DNA of 6,246 nt from Calditrichota bacterium (GCA_016934605.1 JAFGSO010000266.1:1-6246), one strand, 5' to 3'. Positions 1 to 5,786 are shown, numbered from the stretch's first letter. Notes: a model not told the origin generated them from the letters alone. Numbers and translations: made by a program.

Positions 1-116
1 ATTTACGCATCCTATTTATATTTCTTTTTCACTTTTTACCGGACAGAGCTTGCAGCGTAGAACTGATTTATCCTGATTAATTCACAAACTTTAACAGGAC
101 TATGGAATGCATTAAT

Positions 117-180
117 CTTTCTCTGTGCTTCGTGGTTATGCGGCTATTCATGTGAACCAGGCACGGAGGCCACAGAAAAG
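117..180. repeat. Imperfect inverted repeat (CTCTGTG / CACAGA type)
   Basis: The left arm (117-136, containing TCTCTGTGCTTCGTGGTT) is an imperfect reverse complement of the right arm (155-180, containing AACCAGGCACGGAGGCCACAG). The arms differ by two small indels and are separated by 18 bases. From memory, similar words (CTCTGTG, CCTCCGTGG) recur between genes in several FCB genomes, which would make this a dispersed element rather than a gene-specific signal. That recurrence cannot be tested from one window. No T-run follows, so it is not called a terminator. Confidence 0.45.
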
Positions 181-370
181 AATCCGTTATTAAAAAAAGA
201 ATTAAGAATAAAAATTAAGGCAGTCAAATAAAAGAAAACAAGATTACAAGACAACAAGACTCAAGAAAAAAGTACAAAGTACAAAATAGGTAAAGCAGAC
301 AGTAAAAAATAAAAAGCAGTAACCCGTCCACAAGCGCCAACAACAACCAGAAGCCAGCGTTAAATTTTAA

Positions 371-422
371 ATCAGTCGGAAGACTGATCCCCGCCAGTGG
401 GCGGGCATGCTGCCTATCGGCG
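371..422. repeat. Cluster of small hairpins, REP-like
   Basis: Adjacent stems lie within 52 bases. ATCAGTC (371-377) pairs perfectly with GACTGAT (382-388) around a GGAA loop, which fits the GNRA tetraloop class. CCCGCC (390-395) pairs with GGCGGG (400-405) around AGTG. A weaker GCC/GGC stem (412-414 with 419-421) follows a GCATGC palindrome. The second stem is a GC-rich island in otherwise AT-rich DNA. The arrangement resembles dispersed palindromic intergenic elements. A structured RNA cannot be excluded, but there is no supporting promoter or terminator. Confidence 0.5.
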
Positions 423-571
423 TGATTCCAATAAAATCTTAAATCTCAAAAAATAAAAATCAAAACCAGTCGCCAGGAATCAGAAGCCAGAGGCCAGATG
501 TAAATTATTAACATATCTGACTTTGTGCCCTGCTATCATGGGATTTATGAACTAAACAGGATATATTTCTT

Positions 572-841
572 TTGGGATTTTATTACATTTCACAAATTAT
601 CAAAAAAGAGACTGAACTTACCGGATTATATTATTTGCGCTGTTCACAAAATGCAGAAGTATTTCAGCCGGGCGAAGCGATCTTAAAATTACTAAATGAT
701 AAAATGATTATTCCGTCAACAGTATTTTCCCCTGGGATTGAGCATCATAACAGGTCCAGTCCAACGGGTCAGGTCGAAATCCGAGCCTTTTTTCACCATA
801 TTCTCTCCGGTTTAACTTACGGGAGAGAATATGCAGTATAA
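572..841 (+). CDS. Weak 89-codon frame upstream of the receptor, possible leader ORF
   Basis: An open frame runs from just after a TGA at 548-550 to a TAA at 839-841. Its only upstream start is TTG at 572; the nearest in-frame ATG is codon 45 (704). An AGGA sits at 558-561, ten bases before the TTG, which is a poor ribosome binding site. The product has no signal peptide, membrane segment or family motif that I recognise. The frame ends 11 bases inside the receptor gene in a different frame, so ribosomes translating it would pass through the hairpin that covers the receptor start. That geometry would suit translational coupling, but the frame may equally be chance. Confidence that it is a real protein is low. 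Confidence 0.15.
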   Translation: MGFYYISQIIKKETELTGLYYLRCSQNAEVFQPGEAILKLLNDKMIIPSTVFSPGIEHHNRSSPTGQVEIRAFFHHILSGLTYGREYAV

Positions 842-860
842 AAAGGTTCGGATTTACCTG
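770..860 (+). promoter_or_regulatory. Long imperfect inverted repeat burying the receptor SD and start codon
   Basis: Inner stem: CATATTCTCTCC (797-808) pairs perfectly with GGAGAGAATATG (822-833) around a 13-base loop. This covers most of the Shine-Dalgarno GGGAG (821-825) and the whole ATG (831-833). After an internal loop (793-796 opposite 834-839), bases 777-792 pair with 840-855 in 16 consecutive pairs, one of them G-U. Past a two-base bulge (775-776), CAGGT (770-774) pairs with ACCTG (856-860). That is 33 pairs in total. As RNA it should hide the ribosome binding site and first codons of the receptor; as DNA it could be a dyad for a dimeric protein. The pairing is seen directly; the regulatory role is inferred. 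An inverted duplication of the gene's 5' end is the main alternative origin. Confidence 0.65.
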
Positions 861-3143
861 GTGTTAATATTTTCAACCCTGTTTAACTACTCAGTTCCTG
901 CTCAATCTGAATCTTCGGGTGGAACCATACAGGGGAAACTGGTCGATCAGGAAACCCTTCAACCGTTAATTGGTGCCAATATCGTGCTACTCAATACCAT
1001 TCATGGCGCATCAACGGATTTGAAGGGTGAATTCATTATCGAAAACGTTCCCCCGGACAATTATACTATTGAATTCAATTATTTGGGATACAGGAAAGTC
1101 ACCAGAACGGATATCATCGTTCGACCCGGGAGAATAACTTATGTTGATGAGGAACTGGCAAGCCTCCCCCTGGCATCCGAATCGGTTATTGTCACAGCCG
1201 GTTACTTTGAAAGAACTGCTGAAAATCCCCTGAGTGTAAGCGGATTTTCGAGAGAAGAGATCAGACGTGCCCCGGGTTCGGCAGGAGATATCAGTCGTAT
1301 TATTCTGGGTCTGCCGGCGCTGGCTAAAGTAGATGACCAGTCAAACAATCTGATCGTTCGTGGGGGAAGTCCCCTTGAAAATACCTTCTATCTTGACAAC
1401 ATGGAAATTCCAAATATCAACCATTTTCCTGTCCAGGGAGCATCGGGAGGAGCCATCGGAATCCTGAATGTTGATCTCATTGAAGATGTCAGTTTTTATA
1501 CAGGAGGATTTCCTGCAATATATGGTGATAAACTATCCTCTGTTATGGACATCTCACTGCGTGATGGCAACCATGAAGAACATGACTTTCAGATCGATCT
1601 GAATTTTGCCGGATTCGGAGGAGTTGCCGAAGGACCGGTTTTCAAGCGGAACGGATCTTGGCTTTTAACCATCCGCCGTAGTTACCTGGACATGCTGGTC
1701 AATGCGGTGAATGTTGGAACGACGATGGCCCCGAGTTACGGAGACTTACAATCAAAACTGGTAGTCAATCTGAATGCATCACACCGCCTTTCATTTCTGG
1801 GAGTCTTGGCGGATGAACATAATAATCCCGACCGGCAGACCGCAATCGAAAATGATATGATATTTTATGGTAATCAGGACAATTACCAGGGGATGGGAGG
1901 TTTAAACTGGCGTGCCTTGTGGGGGAATTGCGGATATTCCAATACATCACTCTCCCTGAATTCCTCCATTTACCGTGAAGATTTTTATGAAACTGGTTCT
2001 GGTGATCTGATGAGCAGAAACCGTTCAGAAGAATATCAACTAACGTTTCGAAATGTAACTCACCTGAAATTGAGCAAAAAGTTTTCGGCAGATCTGGGAG
2101 GAGAATTCCGATACCTGAAATCATATTACAATAATCTTTATGCAGCATACTTTGATGTTTTCGGAAACATGGTTCCTCCGCTCGAGGTCGATAGGCAGAT
2201 GTATGCTTCAAAGGCCAATGCATTTAGCAATATCGCTTTCAGACCGATACCACGGATCAACATAAATTTCGGAATGAGAGCAGACTATTTTTCGTATTAT
2301 GATAACACCTCATTTTCTCCCCGGATCTCAATTTCTTACCGGGTCTCCGCACGTATGGCCTTCCATGCTTCAACAGGAATATTTCATCAGAATCTTCCCC
2401 TGGTATTTCTGGCAGGCATCAGAACCAGTGACAAGTTGAGCGACCTCAGGGCGATTCACTACATTGCTGGATGGGAATATCTGTTAACCGAAAATACCCG
2501 ATTTACAGCAGAAGTTTATATGAAAAAGTATGCACATTTTCCTTTAGATCCGTTTCAACCGGGAATTTTCCTGCTGGATGAGCTTTATTACCGGCAGGGA
2601 TTTCGATATAACCACGATGTTATTATTGACCTTGGTCGCGCCTATGCCCGTGGACTGGAACTGATGATACAGAAAAAACTTGCCCGTAATCTTTACGGTC
2701 TGGCCAGTTTATCGGTAAGCAAAACCAGATATCAGGATCTAAACAATTCATGGTATGACCGGATTTATGATAACCGAATTGTCTTCGGTATTGAAGGAGG
2801 ATACAAACCCAGCAAAAACTGGGAATTCAGTATACGCTGGATATATGCCGGAGGGAGACCGTATACACCGTTTGACCTCGAACAATCACGTAACGAAAAT
2901 CGTGCTATCCTGGATACCAATAATATAAACCAAGAGCGATATCCGGATTATCACTCATTAAATGTCCGATTTGACAGACGATTTCAGTTCAATCGAACCA
3001 ATCTGATATTTTATATGAGTATATGGAATGCCTATAACCGTAAGAATATAAGTACATATTACTGGAATCAGGATAAAAACCAACCTGATACTGTTTATCA
3101 GTTTGGATTGCTGCCGATTTTTGGACTGGAATATGAATTTTGA
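831..3143 (+). CDS. TonB-dependent outer-membrane receptor with carboxypeptidase-regulatory-like N-terminal domain
   Basis: This 770-residue outer-membrane protein should import a ligand using energy from TonB/ExbBD. Residues 1-24 form a signal peptide (KK, hydrophobic core, cleavage after VPA). Residues 32-110 match the carboxypeptidase-regulatory-like beta-sandwich (GTIQGKLVDQETLQPLIGAN, then GEFIIENVPP and YTIEFNYLGYR). A TonB-box-like ESVIVTA lies at 117-123. The plug spans about 130-245, with the landmarks NLIVRGGSPLENTFYLDNMEIP and FYTGGFPAIYGDKLSSVMDI. The rest alternates like a beta-barrel and ends GLEYEF; a terminal Phe is the usual outer-membrane assembly signal. It is shorter than SusC proteins (about 1000 residues) and no SusD partner follows, so it is probably not a polysaccharide-uptake SusC. 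The ligand is unknown. ATG 831 is chosen because it gives a complete signal peptide and has GGGAG five bases upstream. That start lies in a strong hairpin. The AraC regulator downstream is the likely controller. Confidence 0.93.
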   Translation: MQYKKVRIYLVLIFSTLFNYSVPAQSESSGGTIQGKLVDQETLQPLIGANIVLLNTIHGASTDLKGEFIIENVPPDNYTIEFNYLGYRKVTRTDIIVRPGRITYVDEELASLPLASESVIVTAGYFERTAENPLSVSGFSREEIRRAPGSAGDISRIILGLPALAKVDDQSNNLIVRGGSPLENTFYLDNMEIPNINHFPVQGASGGAIGILNVDLIEDVSFYTGGFPAIYGDKLSSVMDISLRDGNHEEHDFQIDLNFAGFGGVAEGPVFKRNGSWLLTIRRSYLDMLVNAVNVGTTMAPSYGDLQSKLVVNLNASHRLSFLGVLADEHNNPDRQTAIENDMIFYGNQDNYQGMGGLNWRALWGNCGYSNTSLSLNSSIYREDFYETGSGDLMSRNRSEEYQLTFRNVTHLKLSKKFSADLGGEFRYLKSYYNNLYAAYFDVFGNMVPPLEVDRQMYASKANAFSNIAFRPIPRININFGMRADYFSYYDNTSFSPRISISYRVSARMAFHASTGIFHQNLPLVFLAGIRTSDKLSDLRAIHYIAGWEYLLTENTRFTAEVYMKKYAHFPLDPFQPGIFLLDELYYRQGFRYNHDVIIDLGRAYARGLELMIQKKLARNLYGLASLSVSKTRYQDLNNSWYDRIYDNRIVFGIEGGYKPSKNWEFSIRWIYAGGRPYTPFDLEQSRNENRAILDTNNINQERYPDYHSLNVRFDRRFQFNRTNLIFYMSIWNAYNRKNISTYYWNQDKNQPDTVYQFGLLPIFGLEYEF

Positions 3144-3193
3144 AATATCCCAATTTTCCTTAAAATAACAGCCATTTTAAATTAACAGATAGA

Positions 3194-3232
3194 AATCGGA
3201 TTTTTTCCAACCGATTCAATCATTTTTCTTTT
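3194..3232 (+). terminator. Possible weak terminator after the receptor gene
   Basis: AATCGG (3194-3199) pairs with CCGATT (3211-3216) around an 11-base loop, and T-rich DNA begins about six bases later. The stem is short and the T-run is offset, so this is a poor match to an intrinsic terminator. An all-AT stem (TTAAAAT 3160-3166 with ATTTTAA 3174-3180) lies just upstream. If it does terminate, the regulator needs its own promoter; if not, the two genes may be cotranscribed across the 146-base gap. It could instead be an operator dyad. Confidence 0.25.
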
Positions 3233-3233
3233 T

Positions 3234-3283
3234 CTTCTTCTCCGGAATTAACTTAAATTTTTGGGGTTAATAGAGAGAAGGAG
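3234..3283 (+). promoter_or_regulatory. Regulator leader: SD-sequestering hairpin sharing a motif with the receptor leader
   Basis: CTTCTTCTC (3234-3242) pairs with GAGAAGGAG (3275-3283) in nine pairs, one of them G-U. Then ATTAAC (3247-3252) pairs with GTTAAT (3266-3271) around a 13-base loop. The Shine-Dalgarno AAGGAG (3278-3283) is wholly inside the stem. The same stretch contains TCTCCGG (3239-3245), two bases, TTAACTTA (3248-3255) and GAGAGAA (3273-3279). The receptor leader has TCTCCGG (804-810), one base, TTAACTTA (812-819) and GAGAGAA (823-829). The matching words next to two neighbouring start sites suggest a common control element. A pyrimidine run opposite an SD pairs easily, so the fold alone is weaker evidence than the shared words. 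Confidence 0.5.
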
Positions 3284-3289
3284 TCTGTT

Positions 3290-4474
3290 GTGCGATCTGT
3301 TGATTTAATTGCAATTGCAGTCCTGGTGGCAGCAGCGCAGGGATTGTTTCTCACTCTCTATATTTTTCAGAAATACAGAAAACTTTTTGCAAACCGATTT
3401 CTGGGAGGTCTTGTTCTTTGCTGTTCACTGGTACTTCTCCACCTTTTTCTTCAGGATACAGGCATCTATGATTTCAATCCACGCTTACTGTATTTATTTA
3501 TCGGTCTTCCATTTATCGTTGGTCCGCTGCATTTTTTCTATGCAAAAAGTCTGATAAATCCGGAATGGCGTCCCGGATACCGGAGTGCAATACACCTGCT
3601 TCCCCTTCTGATATTTGAATTCCTGATGATGCCTCAGATCTTTTCCAGCTCTGAATCCTTACAAAAATCTTTCCTGATGCTGGAGACTTCAGGGCTGACT
3701 CCTGCATATATTCTGTTCAACTGGATTATAATCATTCAGGGTATAGGCTATACAGTTATGACTCTGGTGATGATTCGTAAATATGCACTAAACCTCCAGG
3801 ATGTCATGTCCAATACGGAAAAAGTGAGGCTGGACTGGCTGAAAAATGTATCCTTCTTTGCCCTGATTGCATGGACCGTTTTTATGAGTGAAAGTACACT
3901 TTTTTATTTCGGGATAAATTTTTCCAATTATTTCAAACTGTCCTCTTTTTTAATCGCCACTTTTGTTTATACGCTTGGATATGTTGGTGTAATTAAATCG
4001 GATCTGTATCTCAATCCGACTTTTTCTGGTATCCCGGCAGATCGGTTTCAGAAAAAAAATATTCCGGAGGGTTCAGGAAGAGTGCTTTTGCCGAAATATG
4101 AGAAGTCCGGGCTTTCGGAAGAGAAAACCGGGGAATATCTTAAAAAATTGCTGCAGTTGATGGAGCATGAGAAACCATACCAGCAAAGCGATCTCACCCT
4201 TCTTCAACTGGCAGAAATGGTCTCAATAAAACCACATAATTTATCCGAAATTATCAATACCAGACTGCATGAGAATTTCTTTGAATTTGTGAACCGTTAC
4301 CGGGTAGAAAATGTGAAAGAGGAATTAAAGAATCCTGACCGGCGACATCTGAAAATTCTGTCAATTGCCTATGATGCCGGCTTTAATTCAAAATCGTCAT
4401 TCAATACCATTTTCAAAAAGTTTGAGGGAATGACCCCCTCAGAATATAAAAAGCACCACGACAATAATGTATAA
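3290..4474 (+). CDS. AraC-family transcriptional regulator with seven-helix membrane domain
   Basis: A 394-residue inner-membrane DNA-binding protein. The N-terminal half has about seven hydrophobic helices (roughly residues 5-25, 37-55, 65-88, 98-115, 138-162, 185-207 and 213-235). A linker (about 240-280) leads to a C-terminal AraC/XylS domain (about 285-390). First helix-turn-helix: LTLLQLAEMVSIKPHNLSEI. Second: LKILSIAYDAGFNSKSSF followed by the family signature FKKFEGMTPSEYKK. The length and layout fit the membrane-bound AraC regulators common in Bacteroidota, which presumably sense a signal in or across the inner membrane. The GTG start at 3290 is supported by AAGGAG six bases upstream and by being the natural beginning of helix 1. 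There is no receiver or kinase domain, so it is not a hybrid two-component system. The receptor gene lies 146 bases upstream and shares leader motifs, so it is the likeliest target, alongside autoregulation. Confidence 0.9.
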   Translation: MRSVDLIAIAVLVAAAQGLFLTLYIFQKYRKLFANRFLGGLVLCCSLVLLHLFLQDTGIYDFNPRLLYLFIGLPFIVGPLHFFYAKSLINPEWRPGYRSAIHLLPLLIFEFLMMPQIFSSSESLQKSFLMLETSGLTPAYILFNWIIIIQGIGYTVMTLVMIRKYALNLQDVMSNTEKVRLDWLKNVSFFALIAWTVFMSESTLFYFGINFSNYFKLSSFLIATFVYTLGYVGVIKSDLYLNPTFSGIPADRFQKKNIPEGSGRVLLPKYEKSGLSEEKTGEYLKKLLQLMEHEKPYQQSDLTLLQLAEMVSIKPHNLSEIINTRLHENFFEFVNRYRVENVKEELKNPDRRHLKILSIAYDAGFNSKSSFNTIFKKFEGMTPSEYKKHHDNNV

Positions 4475-4488
4475 TCAATCCCACGGAT

Positions 4489-4678
4489 TCATCTATCGAA
4501 CCAGTTCAGTACCCTCCATGCCCTGAGCGTATTCCAGCACCTGGGACGGTCCATTTCTTCCATATCAAAAAACTTTGCCGGGATATTTCTGCTGCAGCAA
4601 CCATCGAACAGTCCGATCATAATGCGAAATCCATTCAATCATGGAACTGATTAAAGGATTTTCAGGAATTTTAATGAA
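4489..4678 (-). pseudogene. Decayed or frameshifted fragment downstream of the AKR-like gene
   Basis: Read on the minus strand, one frame opens after a TAA (4679-4681) and gives IPENPLISSMIEWISHYDR, then a segment ending KYPGKVF, before a TGA at 4565-4567. Dropping one base from the A6 run at 4567-4572 (T6 in the message) joins it to a second open frame, DMEEMDRPRCWNTLRAWRVL and onward, ending at TGA 4489-4491. The joined product is about 61 residues and reads like genuine protein. No start suits a full gene; the best ATG (4640-4642) gives about 50 residues after correction. It follows the AKR-like gene on the same strand. I think it is the 3' end of a lost gene. The pattern of charged and Trp-rich residues faintly recalls sulfotransferase C-termini, but I would not name it. 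A sequencing or assembly indel in the homopolymer would look the same. Confidence 0.4.
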
Positions 4679-4686
4679 TTAATTTC

Positions 4687-5502
4687 CTACATGAACCATT
4701 TTCGTTGATTATGAACAACATCACCAAAATTTTTCATGAAATCCATTTCCTCTGATGAGAGGGAACCCAGGTCCAGAGCCTTCAGATTATCCTTTAGCTG
4801 CTTCATGTTAGACGGAGCAGTCATGCAAACATGGACATGTGGATTTGAAAGGACAAAACGATAACAATCAGAAGCTGTTGGAACCGGTGCATCGGAAGAC
4901 CAGCCTTTTGGCCTTCTGATAAGATACCGCCAGCGAGTAGCAGTGAAACTGATAATTCCCGGATTATGAGAATAAGTATAAGGAAATATATCTTCCTCTG
5001 CTCCACGATGAGCAGCGTTGTACCGTATCATCATTGCATCCAGAGTGCCTTTTTCAGCAAGTTCCCCGGCAAATTTACGGTCGTGGGTGGACATTCCAAT
5101 TGCTCGAACCTTCCCCTCCTCCCGCAATTGTATCAGTTCCTCCCTGGCAATCTGAGGAAATTCTTTTTTCTTACGAACCCCCAGAAACATAAAAAGATCG
5201 ATGTAGTCGGTCCCCCACTGTCGCAATCTTTTTTCCAGAGTTTTACGAATATCGGGATAGCCCCAAATAAGGTTATAAACTCCGGTGGCGATGATCACGC
5301 TATCACGGTTCGTTTTAACAATGTCCCGCATGGCACGGGTCATTTGTGTATCGATTCCGAATCCAAAAAAATAATTAATACCGTGATCAAACGCGTAATA
5401 AACAGCCTTCTTGCCTGGACGGTAAGTCGCTGATAATCCCATCCGGCAGACCGGTATACCTGTTGAACCAAGAGTAGTATGTGTAAAACTTTCAGACTGC
5501 AT
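4687..5502 (-). CDS. Aldo/keto reductase-fold protein lacking the canonical catalytic tetrad
   Basis: This 271-residue protein has the order of an aldo/keto reductase TIM barrel: an N-terminal LGSTGIPVCRMGLS hairpin, GINYFF (41-46), VIIATG (69-74), a helix then WGTDYIDLFMF (96-106), VRAIGMSTH (132-140), YNAAHRGAEEDIFP (161-174) and a C-terminal VCMTAPSNMKQLKDNLKAL. The Asp of the usual FDTA is Phe46, the Tyr position does not hold Tyr, the Lys of ATK is Gly74 and the His of DLYLLH is Leu107. From memory, bacterial AKR homologues sharing NYF, RYNAAHRGAE, TATRW and DCYRFVLSNP form a recurrent subgroup, so this looks like a conserved variant rather than decay. Ordinary NADPH-dependent carbonyl reduction is doubtful; substrate and role are unknown. 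There is no signal peptide, so it is cytosolic. ATG 5500-5502 is supported by AAGGGAAG (5506-5513 on the minus strand). The gene converges on the regulator. Confidence 0.85.
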   Translation of the reverse strand: MQSESFTHTTLGSTGIPVCRMGLSATYRPGKKAVYYAFDHGINYFFGFGIDTQMTRAMRDIVKTNRDSVIIATGVYNLIWGYPDIRKTLEKRLRQWGTDYIDLFMFLGVRKKKEFPQIAREELIQLREEGKVRAIGMSTHDRKFAGELAEKGTLDAMMIRYNAAHRGAEEDIFPYTYSHNPGIISFTATRWRYLIRRPKGWSSDAPVPTASDCYRFVLSNPHVHVCMTAPSNMKQLKDNLKALDLGSLSSEEMDFMKNFGDVVHNQRKWFM

Positions 5503-5675
5503 TATCTTCCCTTTCAGATGGAATTTAGATTATTACGGTATAAATATCGCTCACTTGCCTGGAATTAAAAAACCCAAATATGATTATGTCCTTAGCTCAG
5601 CAAACTTTAATAATAAACGCAAGAAGGTAAATAGATGTATTTATTGAGGTGTATTTGGATAGAATTCATTTGAGC

Positions 5676-5721
5676 CATCATCGATTATCATATGTTGAAT
5701 ATATTGAACATTGCGATGATG
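5676..5721. repeat. Nested dyad, CATCATCG...CGATGATG
   Basis: CATCATCG (5676-5683) is the exact reverse complement of CGATGATG (5714-5721). Between them ATGTT (5692-5696) pairs with AACAT (5707-5711) around GAATATATTG, whose AATATATT core is itself palindromic. The inner and outer dyads are off-centre by three bases, leaving an eight-base bulge on the left and two bases on the right. It lies immediately before the GC-rich palindrome. There is no T-run, so it is not a terminator. It may be part of the same dispersed intergenic element, or a protein-binding site. Confidence 0.4.
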
Positions 5722-5727
5722 TTTTCC

Positions 5728-5786
5728 GTACCCTAACCCCAACCCCTTCCCCAACCGGCAGGGGAAGGGGCCAGGGGAAGGGGTAC
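5728..5786. repeat. GC-rich palindromic intergenic repeat
   Basis: CCCCTTCCCC (5743-5752) pairs perfectly with GGGGAAGGGG (5761-5770) around the eight-base loop AACCGGCA. A second block CCCC/GGGG lies outside it, and outermost GTACCC (5728-5733) pairs with GGGTAC (5781-5786), giving about 20 pairs with small internal mismatches. The purine arm also repeats AGGGGAAGGGG directly. This C-run/G-run palindrome stands out sharply from its AT-rich surroundings and resembles dispersed palindromic repeats known between genes in many bacteria. It ends in GTAC at both sides. It has no protein-coding sense and no T-run. Confidence 0.65.

Larger units (their letters stand above)
1..570. other. Gene-free A-rich intergenic region with short repeats
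   Basis: No frame here reads as a plausible protein. From about 190 to 345 the plus strand is dominated by A and is T-poor (about one base in eight from 191 to 360). It contains drifting short repeats: CAAGA/ACAAG units at 239-265, AGTACAA twice at about 271-285, and the decamer CAGAAGCCAG at 348-357 and again at 481-490 inside a wider run of GCCAG-like words. An imperfect inverted repeat (117-180) and a hairpin cluster (371-422) are listed separately. I see no tRNA, rRNA fragment, CRISPR repeat or convincing promoter. A possible minus-strand start near base 10 (ATG CGT AAA) runs off the left edge and has no properly spaced ribosome binding site, so it is not called. Confidence 0.6.

Noticed and set aside
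1..11. Divergent gene starting with ATG CGT AAA on the minus strand
   Set aside because: Only three codons are visible and the AGG before it is too close to serve as a ribosome binding site.
348..490. CRISPR-like array from the two CAGAAGCCAG copies
   Set aside because: Only two ten-base copies 123 bases apart, with no regular spacers and no cas genes.
520..570. Bacteroidetes-type promoter (TTTG / TAnnTTTG)
   Set aside because: TTTG at 522-525 and a partial TATATTTC at 562-569 are 36 bases apart, well outside the usual spacing of about 19-21.
700..830. Cobalamin or other riboswitch ahead of a TonB receptor
   Set aside because: I looked for conserved boxes such as GCCACTG and found none; the structure present is a simple long hairpin.
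770..860. Invertible promoter element of the Bacteroides type
   Set aside because: The arms are separated by only 13 bases at the centre, leaving no promoter-sized segment to invert, and no recombinase gene is in view.
1765..2223. 152-codon open frame on the minus strand
   Set aside because: It lies wholly inside the receptor gene, has no ribosome binding site or family motif, and its residues are the antisense reflection of barrel codons.
3309..3554. 81-codon plus-strand frame within the start of the regulator gene
   Set aside because: It is out of frame with seven membrane helices and a complete AraC domain; a shadow of real coding sequence. The minus-strand frame at 3513-3707 is rejected for the same reason.
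4821..5006. 61-codon minus-strand frame
   Set aside because: It is an alternative frame of the AKR-like gene with no independent support.
4966..5433. 155-codon open frame on the plus strand
   Set aside because: It is antisense to the AKR-like gene, whose motifs are clear; its own product shows none.
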